In this document: positions 27,513 through 37,022 of the stretch, in pieces | Layout of the letters: the number at the start of each line of letters is the position of its first letter | How positions within the stretch are numbered: position 1 is the stretch's first letter | The notes under the pieces: generated by a model | What the model was told of the DNA's origin: nothing | Database searches by the model: none | What the model saw: only the letters and a program-made list of their open reading frames with translations | Origin: Clostridia bacterium | GTDB lineage: Bacteria; Bacillota; Peptococcia; DRI-13; UBA5745 | Assembly: GCA_018434325.1 (NCBI GenBank) | Contig: JAHDPO010000013.1 | Span: 124,001-188,000, forward strand | Direction of reading: 5' to 3' | DNA length: 64,000 nucleotides | Translations under genes and position numbers: made by a program

Positions 27513-27542
27513 TTGCAGGATTTTATTCCTGTTTTGTAGAAT
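27513..27542 (+). promoter_or_regulatory. Possible promoter of the antiporter operon
   Basis: TTGCAG (27513-27518), 18 bp, TAGAAT (27537-27542), about 40 bp upstream of the first antiporter gene. The -35 is weak. Confidence 0.4.
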
Positions 27543-27582
27543 GTAAAACGTCAAAATATTTATCATCAAATGCGGAATCGAG

Positions 27583-28053
27583 GTGTCTATGCCCCTGATT
27601 TTATTTTTATTATGGATATTGTTAAACGGCAGGGTAACCGCTGATGTAATAGCAAGCGGTATAGCGGTCGCCTTTTTGGCATGCCTTTTTTGCCGTAAAT
27701 ATATGGGTTATCATTGGCAAAAAGATCGAATCATGATGAAAAAGGCCGGCAAACTGGCCCGGTATACGCTGACGCTGGTCTGGGAGATGATCCTTGCCAA
27801 TATTCAGGTGATCAAGCTGGTCTTATCACCGCGGATCAACATACGCCCTTGTATCATTCATTTTCAGCCGCCGATTAAATCTACCTTCGCCAGGGTGCTT
27901 TTGGCCAATTCCATTACGCTGACCCCCGGCACCATCACCGGCATCCTGACGGATAAGGGGTACAGCGTCCACGCCCTGACGCCGGAAATTGCCAAGAGTG
28001 TGGAGGATTCCATATTCATTCGCTTAGCCAGAGAATTGGAGGATGAAGACTGA
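27583..28053 (+). CDS. mrpE: Mrp-type Na+/H+ antiporter subunit E
   Basis: Small membrane subunit (156 residues) of a multi-subunit cation/proton antiporter. The N-terminal two-helix block (ILFLLWILLNGRV) and the SITLTPGTITGIL segment (residues ~108-120) are the family hallmarks. The GTG at 27583 starts the frame; an in-frame ATG at 27589 sits too close to GAGGTG for certainty. It overlaps the F subunit by one base and opens a nine-gene operon. Confidence 0.88.
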   Translation: MSMPLILFLLWILLNGRVTADVIASGIAVAFLACLFCRKYMGYHWQKDRIMMKKAGKLARYTLTLVWEMILANIQVIKLVLSPRINIRPCIIHFQPPIKSTFARVLLANSITLTPGTITGILTDKGYSVHALTPEIAKSVEDSIFIRLARELEDED

Positions 28054-28436
28054 TGGGCTTTTTATCTGCCGCCAACCGGCATCTTCTGCTTTTCTCGTTG
28101 ATTTTTTTAAGCATTACCCTTGGTTTTTGTTTGCTGCGGGGTATTTTAGGCCCTAAGTTTACCGACCGGGTGGTAGCCGTCAATATGATCGGCACAAAAA
28201 CCATTTTGCTGATCGCCGCCTTGGCCTTGCTTTTGAGAGAACCCTATCTGCTGGATGTTTGCCTGATTTACGCCCTGATCAGCTTTTTATCGGTGGTAGT
28301 CCTTTCAAAAACTTACATGACGGCTTACAACCGCAAGCAGGCTGCTCAAAAGCCCTGTACAGCCCTGGCCGCCGACAGCGCGGCGGAGTCCGGATCTTCC
28401 CCTGACGCCGGCAAAAGCAGCGGAGGGGCCGTATGA
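28053..28436 (+). CDS. mrpF: Mrp-type antiporter subunit F
   Basis: 127 residues with three predicted membrane helices. The conserved LRGILGPKFTDRVVAVNMIGT block (residues ~28-48) and the LLDVCLIYALISFLSVV helix identify MrpF. The last ~35 residues are an Ala/Ser/Gly-rich hydrophilic tail not needed by the family. Its stop overlaps the start of the G subunit (ATGA). Confidence 0.9.
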   Translation: MGFLSAANRHLLLFSLIFLSITLGFCLLRGILGPKFTDRVVAVNMIGTKTILLIAALALLLREPYLLDVCLIYALISFLSVVVLSKTYMTAYNRKQAAQKPCTALAADSAAESGSSPDAGKSSGGAV

Positions 28437-28768
28437 TCAGAATGATATTGGCTGCCATATTGATTGGAGCCGGCCTTTTCGTATTGGCCGTGGCTACTTT
28501 AGGGATCTTCCGCTTTCACTATGTATTAAATAGGATTCACGTAGCCGCTAAATGCGATACTTTGGGGGCCATGCTGTTTTTGTCGGGATTAGCTGTGCTG
28601 GAGGGCTTTAGCTTTTCCACACTTAAGCTTATTCTCATTATAGTTTTTCTTTGGTTTACCAATCCGGTAGCCAGCCATTTAGTTACCAGGGTGGAGTTTC
28701 AGACGGCGGCGGAGCTGGAGGATGAGTGCAAGGTTATCTGCAGCGGCGGGGAAAGAGAGGGCCAATGA
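28433..28768 (+). CDS. mrpG: Mrp-type antiporter subunit G
   Basis: 111 residues with three membrane helices. GIFRFHYVLNRIHVAAKCDTLG (the R-H-x-x-xKxDTxG region of MrpG) is clear, followed by LILIIVFLWFTNPVASHLV. Start and stop both overlap neighbours by 4 bp, a sign of tight translational coupling within the operon. Confidence 0.9.
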   Translation: MIRMILAAILIGAGLFVLAVATLGIFRFHYVLNRIHVAAKCDTLGAMLFLSGLAVLEGFSFSTLKLILIIVFLWFTNPVASHLVTRVEFQTAAELEDECKVICSGGEREGQ

Positions 28769-29028
28769 TTTTTTTTGAGATACTGCTTTTGGTTTTTCTT
28801 ATTGTTTGCGCCGTTGCCGTAGCTCTTACCCGTCAGCTTTGGCAGGCCATCATTATTTTTATGAGCTATTCTCTGGTGATGTCCGTGGTCTGGGTGTTTT
28901 TGCAGGCGCCGGATCTGGCCGTCACCGAGGCAGCCGTAGGCGCGGGGATTACCAGTATCCTGTTTTATCTGGCTTTAAAGCGGATCAATGCCATGCAGGA
29001 AGGCAAAAAAGGAGGCAAAAGCAAATAA
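28765..29028 (+). CDS. MbhD/DUF4040-type subunit (equivalent to part of the MrpA C-terminus)
   Basis: 87 residues with three membrane helices. ALTRQLWQAIIIFMSYSLVMS and QAPDLAVTEAAVGAGI match the MbhD/DUF4040 domain, which in classical Mrp systems forms part of the long MrpA C-terminus. Here it is a separate gene. The ATG at 28765 overlaps the G-subunit stop; the frame is open further upstream but inside mrpG. Its stop TAATG overlaps the next start. Confidence 0.85.
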   Translation: MIFFEILLLVFLIVCAVAVALTRQLWQAIIIFMSYSLVMSVVWVFLQAPDLAVTEAAVGAGITSILFYLALKRINAMQEGKKGGKSK

Positions 29029-29807
29029 TGCAATTAAGCTCTGTTGAATTAAAGCTTTTGCGGCGCTTCCGTAAGATTTATACAATAATTGCTTTTTTAG
29101 TCAGCCTGGCTATGGCCGCCGTATTACTGCTGACGGTATTTAACTTGCCGGCCTTCGGCAAAGCAGGCAATCCCGCGGAAAACGAAGTAATCGGCCGCTA
29201 TATCGGCAAGGGTTTGGAAGAAACGGGGGCTGTCAATATTGTGGCGGCGGTGATTCTTGATTACCGGGCTTTCGATACTTTGGGTGAGACATTGGTGCTT
29301 TTTTCGGCTCTGGTTGCCGTAATAATGCTTCTCAAAGATGAGCCGGGCGTATTCACCCGCCGCTACCGGGAGCGCAGCCAATTCGAGCCGGAAAAAGATC
29401 AGATCTTTCGTTCAGTGGCTGCCCTGCTGATCCCTTGCTTACTGGTGTTCAGTATATACATCATAGTAAATGGTCATTTGTCCGCCGGCGGCGGCTTTGC
29501 CGGCGGCGCTATTTTGGGAGCTACCTTTATTTTGTACAACATAGCTTACGGCATAGAAAAAGCCCGCAGGTTTCTCAATGAGAAGAGTTTTCTCCGCTTC
29601 ATTACGGCCGCTCTTTTGTTTTACTGCATAGCCAAGGGATATTCTTTTTTCACCGGCGGTAACCATCTGCCTTCCGTTATACCTTTGGGTTTGCCCGGCA
29701 GCATTTTTAGCGGCGGCCTGATCCTGCCCCTCAATATTACGGTAGGCATAGTCGTTGCTTGCGTAGTCTACGGCGCCTTTTGCCTGTTTAACCGGGGAGG
29801 CTTATGA
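29028..29807 (+). CDS. MbhE plus MrpB-type antiporter subunit (fused)
   Basis: 259 residues. The first ~100 residues (with AAVILDYRAFDTLGETLVLFSA) match the MbhE-type portion that normally ends MrpA. The rest matches the MnhB domain (VFSIYIIVNGHLSAGGGFAGGAILGAT, residues ~140-165). This looks like MbhE and MrpB joined in one chain. The ATG at 29028 forms a TAATG overlap with the preceding gene. GHLSAGGGF is the family's Gly-rich signature. Confidence 0.85.
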   Translation: MQLSSVELKLLRRFRKIYTIIAFLVSLAMAAVLLLTVFNLPAFGKAGNPAENEVIGRYIGKGLEETGAVNIVAAVILDYRAFDTLGETLVLFSALVAVIMLLKDEPGVFTRRYRERSQFEPEKDQIFRSVAALLIPCLLVFSIYIIVNGHLSAGGGFAGGAILGATFILYNIAYGIEKARRFLNEKSFLRFITAALLFYCIAKGYSFFTGGNHLPSVIPLGLPGSIFSGGLILPLNITVGIVVACVVYGAFCLFNRGGL

Positions 29808-30181
29808 TGGAGTTTCATTTGTTTACGAATTATGTGGAGATAGCGGCGGTAATTCTGTTTTCCGTCGGTTTTACGACCTTGCTTTTCCATCAAAACCTGA
29901 TGAAGAAGATCATCGGCTTCAATATCATGGATACGGCCATCTTTTTATTCTTGGCGGCCAAGGGCTATATTGCCGGCAGAATGGCGCCAATCCTGGTAGA
30001 GGGGGCTAACGACCCTGCCCTTTATATCAATCCGGTGCCCAGCGCCCTTGTGCTTACGGGCATCGTGGTGTCCGTAAGCGTTACGGCCTTTGCCCTGGCT
30101 TTAGTGCTGCGTTTATACGAAAGATACGGTACTCTCCATTTGGATGAGATTTTATATTTGACCCGAGGGGAGCACGACTGA
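29804..30181 (+). CDS. mrpC: MrpC/NuoK-like antiporter subunit
   Basis: 125 residues with three membrane helices, homologous to MrpC and NuoK. Blocks seen: FTTLLFHQNLMKKIIGFNIMDTAIFLF and NPVPSALVLTGIVVSVSVTAFALAL, the latter typical of MrpC. The Start overlaps the MrpB-like stop by 4 bp. TTG of the next gene begins directly after its stop. Confidence 0.9.
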   Translation: MMEFHLFTNYVEIAAVILFSVGFTTLLFHQNLMKKIIGFNIMDTAIFLFLAAKGYIAGRMAPILVEGANDPALYINPVPSALVLTGIVVSVSVTAFALALVLRLYERYGTLHLDEILYLTRGEHD

Positions 30182-31687
30182 TTGGCTTTAGCCCACAATA
30201 TTCCTTTTATCAGCATTATGATAACCATACTGGCTGCTGTGACTTCTCTGTTGGCAGACAAAAACAGGGCGGCCAGGCTGTGCATTGGAGCGCTCACCGT
30301 AGTGGCCTTTTTATCCGCCATATTATTTGCTTATCTTTGGCAGACGGGGACCAGCTTCACGTTTTCTATGGGCCATTTTCCGGCCCCCTGGGGCAACGAG
30401 CTGCAGGCCGGCCTCTTTGAAGCCTTAATGGCCCTTACGTTTACCGTGGTGATGATTCTATCTCTGGTGGCAGGCAGAGAGCGGGTAGTGGCGGATATTG
30501 CCCCATCCCGGCAGGGAATGTATTATTTGCTCTGCAGCCTGCTGACTTGCTCTTTGCTGGCCTTGATTTATACCAATGATATTTTTACGGCCTATGTTTT
30601 CGTGGAAATCAATACGCTGGCGGCCTGCGGCATCGTGGCTGCCAAGGATACAGGTGAGACCATCACTGCCACCATCCGCTATCTGGTGATGAGCCTGCTG
30701 GGCTCCGGCTTGATTCTCATTGCCGTTTCCTTGCTTTATGCCATTACCGGCCATCTGCTGATGAATGATCTGCTCAGCAGCATGACTGAGCTGGCGGCTT
30801 CCGGCGATTATGCCATGCCTTGTATGGTGATCATGCTTTTTCTTGCCATCGGCCTGGCTATTAAGAGCGCCCTTTTTCCATTTCATACCTGGCTGCCTTC
30901 GGCTCACGGCTCGGCTACGGCGGCTTCCAGCGCCATTTTGTCCGGCATCGTGCTCAAGGGCTATATTATTCTTCTGCTGAAAATCTTTTACCGGGTCTTC
31001 GGCCTGTCCTTTGCCCGGGATTTAAGGGTGGCAGACCTGCTTTTCGTCTTTGGTCTTTTAGGTATGATTATGGGCAGCGTTTTTGCCGTTAGGGAGAAAA
31101 ATTTAAAGCATATGCTGGCTTATTCTTCGGTAGCTCAAGTGGGCTATATCTTTATGGGCATCGGCCTCAGTACCGACATCGGTATGGTGGCGGCCTGCTT
31201 TCATATCCTGGCCCATGCCATAACGAAGCCTTTGCTCTTTTTGGCTGCCGACGGTCTGATGGACGTATCCGGTCACAGCAAAAATATTTTTAATATGCAG
31301 GGAGCCGCCCGCCGCAATATTTTAGCCGGTATAGCCTTTACCATAGGCGCTTTATCGATGATCGGCATCCCCATGTTTTCCGGCTTCGTTTCGAAGTTTT
31401 ATTTTGTCCAGGGATCCTTTCAAAATCCCGATAAAATGCTGGTTACCTTGATTGTTCTGGCCCTCAGCACCGTGCTGAATGCCATGTATTATCTGCCGGT
31501 ATTGGTAACCCTCTATCTTAGCAATGACGAGCAGTCTCCTCATCGCCACAGGCAGTCGGCCAATTCCCGCAATTATCAAAGCGTCATGATTATTTTTATC
31601 CTGTTGAATTTTATTTTAGGTATGTTCTATGAGCCGGTGATCAAGGCTTTGGAGCAAGGTTTGTTGATGCTAGGAGGTGCCCATTGA
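30182..31687 (+). CDS. Antiporter-type subunit 1 (MrpD/NuoN-like)
   Basis: 501-residue polytopic protein of the proton-antiporter family shared by Mrp, Mbh and complex I. The key charged membrane residues are present: Glu in YVFVEINTL, Lys in LAIKSALFPFHTWLPSAH, Lys in SGIVLKGYI and Lys in HAITKPLLFLAAD. TTG start at 30182, one base after the MrpC stop. Overlaps the next subunit by 4 bp. Proton or sodium specificity cannot be told. First of four consecutive such subunits. Confidence 0.9.
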   Translation: MALAHNIPFISIMITILAAVTSLLADKNRAARLCIGALTVVAFLSAILFAYLWQTGTSFTFSMGHFPAPWGNELQAGLFEALMALTFTVVMILSLVAGRERVVADIAPSRQGMYYLLCSLLTCSLLALIYTNDIFTAYVFVEINTLAACGIVAAKDTGETITATIRYLVMSLLGSGLILIAVSLLYAITGHLLMNDLLSSMTELAASGDYAMPCMVIMLFLAIGLAIKSALFPFHTWLPSAHGSATAASSAILSGIVLKGYIILLLKIFYRVFGLSFARDLRVADLLFVFGLLGMIMGSVFAVREKNLKHMLAYSSVAQVGYIFMGIGLSTDIGMVAACFHILAHAITKPLLFLAADGLMDVSGHSKNIFNMQGAARRNILAGIAFTIGALSMIGIPMFSGFVSKFYFVQGSFQNPDKMLVTLIVLALSTVLNAMYYLPVLVTLYLSNDEQSPHRHRQSANSRNYQSVMIIFILLNFILGMFYEPVIKALEQGLLMLGGAH

Positions 31688-33168
31688 TCAATGAAACAAT
31701 GATACTGGCTTTATCCCCCTTGCTGCCCTTTGGGGCGGCGCTGCTGCTGCCTTTTTTAAAGTTAGAAAAAAAGAATTACAAATTGATGTATACGCTGGGC
31801 GTCACCTTCTGCAATTTACTGATAGCATTTTATATTGTCAGGCATTTGCAGGGACGATCTCTGGTTTTGTTCAAGATTACCGAAAACATGCCCATCCTGC
31901 TGCGGGCCGACGGACTATCGGCGCTATACCTGCTTTTGGCTTCCTTCCTTTGGCTGGGAGTTACGTTGTACTCTCATGGCTATATTGCCCATGACCGCTT
32001 TGAAAACCGTTATTATGCCTTTTTGACCGCGGTTTTAGGATCGCTGATGGGCTTGGGCTTGTCCGGCAATATTATTACTTTTTATCTGTTTTACGAACTG
32101 ATGACTTTTCTAGCCTTTCCCCTGATTTGTCACGAGATGACTGAGGAGCCGGTAAAAGCCGCTATCACCTTTTTGATTTACTCCATATTCGGAGCTACCC
32201 TGGTGCTGGTCGGTATCGCTTTATTGAACGGCTTGGGGGATATTGCGCTATTTAGCCCCGGCGGCATACTGGAGCCGGCGGCTTTAGAAAAAAGCACTTA
32301 TCTTATCATTGCGGTGATGCTGATGCTGTTTGGCTTCGGCTGCAAGGCAGGCATGTTTCCTTTGCAGGCCTGGCTGCCGATTGCCCATCCGGCGGCGCCG
32401 GCGCCCATCAGCGCCGTGCTTTCGGCTTTGATTACCAAAGCCGGCGTTCTTGGCGTCATCCGGGTGATTTATTATATGGTGGGACCGGCCTACCTGAGGG
32501 GCACCTGGCTGCATAGCTTCTGGCTGGCCATTACCCTGCTTACGGTATTTTTGGGATCGATGCTGGCTTTTCGGGAGCCCTTGCTGAAAAAACGCCTGGC
32601 TTATTCCAGTGTCAGCCAGCTTTCCTATATCTTATTTGGTTTGGCAGTGCTTGAACCTACAGGCTTCACCGGCGCTTTATTGCAGATGGTGTCCCATGCC
32701 TTTGCCAAGCTGGTGCTTTTCCTTTGTGTAGGAGCAATCATTCATCAGGCTCATTTTCATCATGTGGGAGAATTGAAGGGCATCGGCAAGAAAATGCCGG
32801 TGGTCATGTGGTGCTTCACCTTGTCCTCCCTTTCGCTGATCGGCATTCCGCCTTTAGGCGGCTTTCTCAGCAAATGGCATCTGATTGCAGGAGCCCTGAA
32901 CGCCGATATCGGTATTTTTTCCTGGCTGGGACCGGTAGTGCTGCTGGTCAGCGCTTTCCTCACTGCCGGTTATCTGCTGCCTATTATAATCGACGCCTTT
33001 TTTCCCGGCGCCGATTATGACTACAACAACCTGACCAATCTTGATCCCGGCTGGCAGATGAAAGGACCTTTAGTCGTTTTCGCCGCCTTCGCCCTTTTTC
33101 AAGCCAGTTTGCCTTCCCGCCTGGTCAGCTTTATTGCGGCTATGGCCGGCGGCTTGATGGGGGTGTAG
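31684..33168 (+). CDS. Antiporter-type subunit 2 (MrpD-like)
   Basis: 494 residues, about 14 predicted membrane helices. Conserved Glu in FYLFYELMTFLAF, Lys in GFGCKAGMFPLQAWLPIAHP, Lys in ALITKAGVLGVIRV and Lys in HAFAKLVLFLCV. A TTG start at 31684 overlaps the preceding stop. It is clearly diverged from the other three antiporter subunits, so not a recent tandem copy. Confidence 0.9.
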   Translation: MINETMILALSPLLPFGAALLLPFLKLEKKNYKLMYTLGVTFCNLLIAFYIVRHLQGRSLVLFKITENMPILLRADGLSALYLLLASFLWLGVTLYSHGYIAHDRFENRYYAFLTAVLGSLMGLGLSGNIITFYLFYELMTFLAFPLICHEMTEEPVKAAITFLIYSIFGATLVLVGIALLNGLGDIALFSPGGILEPAALEKSTYLIIAVMLMLFGFGCKAGMFPLQAWLPIAHPAAPAPISAVLSALITKAGVLGVIRVIYYMVGPAYLRGTWLHSFWLAITLLTVFLGSMLAFREPLLKKRLAYSSVSQLSYILFGLAVLEPTGFTGALLQMVSHAFAKLVLFLCVGAIIHQAHFHHVGELKGIGKKMPVVMWCFTLSSLSLIGIPPLGGFLSKWHLIAGALNADIGIFSWLGPVVLLVSAFLTAGYLLPIIIDAFFPGADYDYNNLTNLDPGWQMKGPLVVFAAFALFQASLPSRLVSFIAAMAGGLMGV

Positions 33169-33173
33169 CGTCT

Positions 33174-34655
33174 TTGAACTCTACTTTGATGCTGATCCTG
33201 CCCATTTTGATCCCGATTATTTGCGGCGGCAGCATGGCTTTTATCAATTTTGATGATGAACGAAAGCGTAATATTTACGTATTCTATATCGTTGTTATTA
33301 CGTCATTTTTCACCTTTGCCGTCAACTTTTGGGGCCCCGACGCCCCCATCACCTTTGTAGGCTTTGGATCAAAAATGGCGATTGCTTTCAAAGTGGACGG
33401 CCTGGGCCGCCTGTTTAGCTCCATGGTGGCTATTCTTTGGCCCCTGGCCACGGTCTACGCCTTTGAATATATGGAGCATGAAGGCAATGAAAAAAGATTT
33501 TACGCCTTTTATACCGTTACGTATGGCGTTACCCTGGCGATTTCTTATGCCGCTAACTTTTTGACCATGTACCTGTTTTACGAAATGCTGACCCTGGTGA
33601 CCTTGCCGCTGGTGATTCATTCCATGAGCCAGCAGGCCTTTGCTGCCGGCAGAAAATATATTTCCTATTCTATTGGCGGCGCCACACTGGTATTTATTTG
33701 CCTCGTCTTTATTGCCAGCTATGGGGACACTTTAGACTTCCGTTTAGGCGGCGTTTTTTCCGCCGATATCATAGCCAATTACGGCGGGCTGCTTTTGCAG
33801 GTTTTCACCATGGCCTTTATTGGCTTAAGCGTTAAGGCGGCCTTGTTTCCCTTTCATGGCTGGCTGCCCTCGGCAACGGTAGCTCCGACAACCGTAACGG
33901 CGCTGCTTCATGCCGTAGCGGTGGTCAAGGCCGGCGCTTTTGCCACCATGCGGCTGACTTACTATATTTTCGGTACGGAGCTGCTGTGGGGTACCTGGGC
34001 CCAGCAGACGGTAATGGCTTTGACGCTGATTACTATTTTGTACGGCTCCGCCCGGGCCTGGTACACCAGCCATTTCAAGCGGCGTTTGGCGTATTCCACC
34101 GTCAGCCAGCTCTCCTATGTGCTTTTTGGCGTTACACTGATGACGCCGGAGGGTTTGGCGGCCGCCATGATGTATATGGTAGCCCACGGCTTCATCAAGA
34201 TCCTGCTCTTTTATTGCTGCGGCGCCGTCAATATCATGGCCCACCGTTATGATGTCCGGGAGCTGGAGGGCTTAGGCCGTTATATGCCGTTGACTTTTGG
34301 TGCCTTTACCGTAGGCGCTTTGGCTTTGATTGGTTTGCCGCCTACCGCCGGCTTTGTGGCAAAACTACAGCTGCTGACGGCCCTGGCTCAAAGCGGCAGC
34401 GGCCTGGCTTTAGGAGGCATCGCCGTTTTCATTTTATCTATGCTGCTGACGGCGGCTTACTTGTTTGCCGTGATCAGGGCTGCTTATTTTCCCAAAACAA
34501 AAGAAGCTTTTCCGGAAGGAGAGCGTGTCCCTAAAGATCCGGGGGCCAGCATGCTCCTGCCTTTAGGAGCGCTGGCTGTTATGGTGGTTATGATAGGAAT
34601 GGCCAGCCGGCCTTTAGTGGAATGGATTACTTTGGTCAGTCAAGGATTAAGATGA
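33174..34655 (+). CDS. Antiporter-type subunit 3 (MrpD/NuoM-like)
   Basis: 493 residues. Conserved Glu in TMYLFYEMLTLVTLPL, Lys in GLSVKAALFPFHGWLPSATV, Lys in AVAVVKAGAFATMRL and Lys in HGFIKILLFYCCGAVN. TTG start at 33174, six bp after the preceding stop. Carries the conserved WLPSAT(V)APTTVTALLHA segment seen in NuoL-type subunits. Confidence 0.9.
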   Translation: MNSTLMLILPILIPIICGGSMAFINFDDERKRNIYVFYIVVITSFFTFAVNFWGPDAPITFVGFGSKMAIAFKVDGLGRLFSSMVAILWPLATVYAFEYMEHEGNEKRFYAFYTVTYGVTLAISYAANFLTMYLFYEMLTLVTLPLVIHSMSQQAFAAGRKYISYSIGGATLVFICLVFIASYGDTLDFRLGGVFSADIIANYGGLLLQVFTMAFIGLSVKAALFPFHGWLPSATVAPTTVTALLHAVAVVKAGAFATMRLTYYIFGTELLWGTWAQQTVMALTLITILYGSARAWYTSHFKRRLAYSTVSQLSYVLFGVTLMTPEGLAAAMMYMVAHGFIKILLFYCCGAVNIMAHRYDVRELEGLGRYMPLTFGAFTVGALALIGLPPTAGFVAKLQLLTALAQSGSGLALGGIAVFILSMLLTAAYLFAVIRAAYFPKTKEAFPEGERVPKDPGASMLLPLGALAVMVVMIGMASRPLVEWITLVSQGLR

Positions 34656-34665
34656 GGAGGATGGC

Positions 34666-36918
34666 ATGACAGGTAATCTGTCTTTGTTTTTATTAATCAT
34701 ATGGCCGGCAGCCGGCGCCTTGCTGGCTTTTTGGCTGGGCCGCCGCAATAAGAGAAGGCGGGATTATTTTTCCATGCTGGTTGCCTTTTTGGAGCTGGCT
34801 CTTGCCTTATTTGTCTTAACCGAGGCCGGCCAGGGAGCCGTTTTTTTCCGCTGGGATTCTTTCGGCGGTTTTGGCCTGGAGCTAAAAAGTGATGGACTCC
34901 GGGGTATTTACTGTGTCGTTACTTCCTTCATGTGGCTGACCACCTTAATGTTTTCCCGGGAATATTTTCATCATTACCGCAACAGAAACCGCTATCATTT
35001 TTTCACTCTTTTGACCCTGTCTTTTACCATCGGCGTCTTTTTGTCTGCCGATCTGGTGACCACCTTTCTCTTTTTTGAGATGATGTCCTTCACTTCTTTG
35101 GTCATGGTGATCAACAACGAAAAGCCGCCGGCTATAGCGGCGGCAAAGCTCTATATTTTTATGGCTCTGGGCTGCGGTCTCGTTATGCTTCTGGGCATCC
35201 AGATGCTGGCTGAGCTTATGGGCACAGTAAATTTTGACGAGCTTTTTACGTTGTGCAGCGCCATGGCTGACAAAAGCAGCCTTTTCTTGCCGGCGCTTTT
35301 GATGCTCGTAGGCTTCGGCGCTAAAGCCGGTATGTTTCCCCTGCACATCTGGCTGCCGGAAGCTCATCCCGTGGCTCCCGCACCGGCCAGCGCCCTGCTT
35401 TCCGGAGTGCTGACGAAAGCCGGCGTCCTGGGTGTATTGGCCATAACCACCAATTTGTTTTACCATGACGGCGGTTGGGGTTTGCTGATTCTGGCGCTGG
35501 GCACGATTACCATGGTGCTGGGAGCAGTGCTGGGCCTCTTTACTATGGATCTGAAAAGGATTTTAGCCTGCTCCTCCGTATCCCAGATCGGTTTTATTCT
35601 GGTAGGGACAGGCATGCAGGGCCTGCTGGGCCACCATAACGCCTTGGCCGTAAGAGGCACCTTCCTGCATATGATCAATCATTCTCTGATCAAGCTGGCT
35701 CTCTTCTTAGTGGCCGGCGCCATCAACATCAACATCCATGAGCTGAACCTCAACAAGATCCGGGGCTTTGGCCGGGGTAAGCCGATTCTGCATTTTGTGT
35801 TTTTAATGGGGGCCCTGAGCATTATGGGTATTCCCTTAAGCAGCGGCTATATCAGCAAGACGCTGCTCCACGAAAGCATCGTCGAGTATATTCATTTGCT
35901 GGAAGGGCTGGGCCAGAGCACTTTGTTTTATCAAGGGGTGGAATGGCTGTTCTTGCTAACCGGCGGCTTCACCGTCGCCTATATGTTGAAGATTTACCTG
36001 GCCCTGTTCTGGGAAACCAACGAAGGCCATCAGGAAGAGTTTGACGCCTTTGACCATCATTATTTGCGGCGAAAGAGCAACGTGGCTTTAGTGGCCTCGG
36101 CGGCTCCTCTGCCGGTATTGGGTCTTCTTCCTTATCAGACCATGAATCCCTTGGCTGATTTAGGCCAAAGCTTTATGCATGGGCACAGTCCCGACCATGC
36201 CGTCCATTACTTTGCCTGGATCAACCTTCAGGGCGCTGTTTACTCCATCCTGATCGGCCTGCTGATCTATTTCTTCTTTGTCCGCAAGGTGCTGATGGGC
36301 CGGCTGCCGCTTGGCGAAGGAGCCGGAGTTGGGGCTAAGGCCGGTGCTAAGGCTGGAGCCGGCGGCAGGCAAAGGGGCTATCTTAACCGCTGGCCGCAGT
36401 GGCTGGATTTAAATCAGAGGCTGTATCAGCCTTTATTCGGGCGAATATTACCCGGCTTGGGCCACTTTTTAGCTAAAGGCATTTATATAGCGGCGGAAAA
36501 AGGCTTTGACGTGATGCTGGCTCTGTCTGTGTCCGCAGGCATCATCCTGGCCGGCAAAGTCCATCACCTTGCCGCCTTGAGCTTTGGAGGCGGCCTGGCC
36601 CTGCTGTTGACAGGTGGGCTGACCGCCGGCCGGTTGATTTACGGTATTACCCAAAAGGGCATCGATGACGTGATTACCCAGGGCGATCAGCTGATCCGCC
36701 GGTTCTTTGCGGCGGTGGACCGGGCTGCCGCTGCCTACCATGAGGCGGTAAGCCGCCGGGTTGATCAGCATTCGGAGTTTACCTTCAGCTCCATTCCCAA
36801 GGAACGCAAGGAAGAATACGATACCTGGCGGGGCATCAACAGCAGTTTATCCTACAGCTTGCTGCTTTTTGGCATCGGTTTGCTGGCAGCCATGATCTTT
36901 TTGCTAAGCCGCTGGTAA
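34666..36918 (+). CDS. Antiporter-type subunit 4, long form (MrpA/HyfB-like)
   Basis: 750 residues, the longest of the four. Conserved Glu in TFLFFEMMSFTSLVM, Lys in GFGAKAGMFPLHIWLPEAHP, Lys in GVLTKAGVLGVLAI and Lys in NHSLIKLALFLVAGAIN. After the ~500-residue antiporter core comes an extra membrane region, an Ala/Gly/Lys low-complexity loop (residues ~550-568) and a C-terminal hydrophilic helix region with a final membrane anchor. GAGGAGG precedes the ATG. It ends the operon; no NDH or hydrogenase core subunits follow. Confidence 0.88.
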   Translation: MTGNLSLFLLIIWPAAGALLAFWLGRRNKRRRDYFSMLVAFLELALALFVLTEAGQGAVFFRWDSFGGFGLELKSDGLRGIYCVVTSFMWLTTLMFSREYFHHYRNRNRYHFFTLLTLSFTIGVFLSADLVTTFLFFEMMSFTSLVMVINNEKPPAIAAAKLYIFMALGCGLVMLLGIQMLAELMGTVNFDELFTLCSAMADKSSLFLPALLMLVGFGAKAGMFPLHIWLPEAHPVAPAPASALLSGVLTKAGVLGVLAITTNLFYHDGGWGLLILALGTITMVLGAVLGLFTMDLKRILACSSVSQIGFILVGTGMQGLLGHHNALAVRGTFLHMINHSLIKLALFLVAGAININIHELNLNKIRGFGRGKPILHFVFLMGALSIMGIPLSSGYISKTLLHESIVEYIHLLEGLGQSTLFYQGVEWLFLLTGGFTVAYMLKIYLALFWETNEGHQEEFDAFDHHYLRRKSNVALVASAAPLPVLGLLPYQTMNPLADLGQSFMHGHSPDHAVHYFAWINLQGAVYSILIGLLIYFFFVRKVLMGRLPLGEGAGVGAKAGAKAGAGGRQRGYLNRWPQWLDLNQRLYQPLFGRILPGLGHFLAKGIYIAAEKGFDVMLALSVSAGIILAGKVHHLAALSFGGGLALLLTGGLTAGRLIYGITQKGIDDVITQGDQLIRRFFAAVDRAAAAYHEAVSRRVDQHSEFTFSSIPKERKEEYDTWRGINSSLSYSLLLFGIGLLAAMIFLLSRW

Positions 36919-37022
36919 GCTTGAGGTTTCAGGCAAGTTTTCCTTTTAAATGGGCTATGGATGAGTTATAATAGGAATGAATCGCTGTAATATAAGCAAA
37001 GTACAAGAGGAGGCTGAGCATT

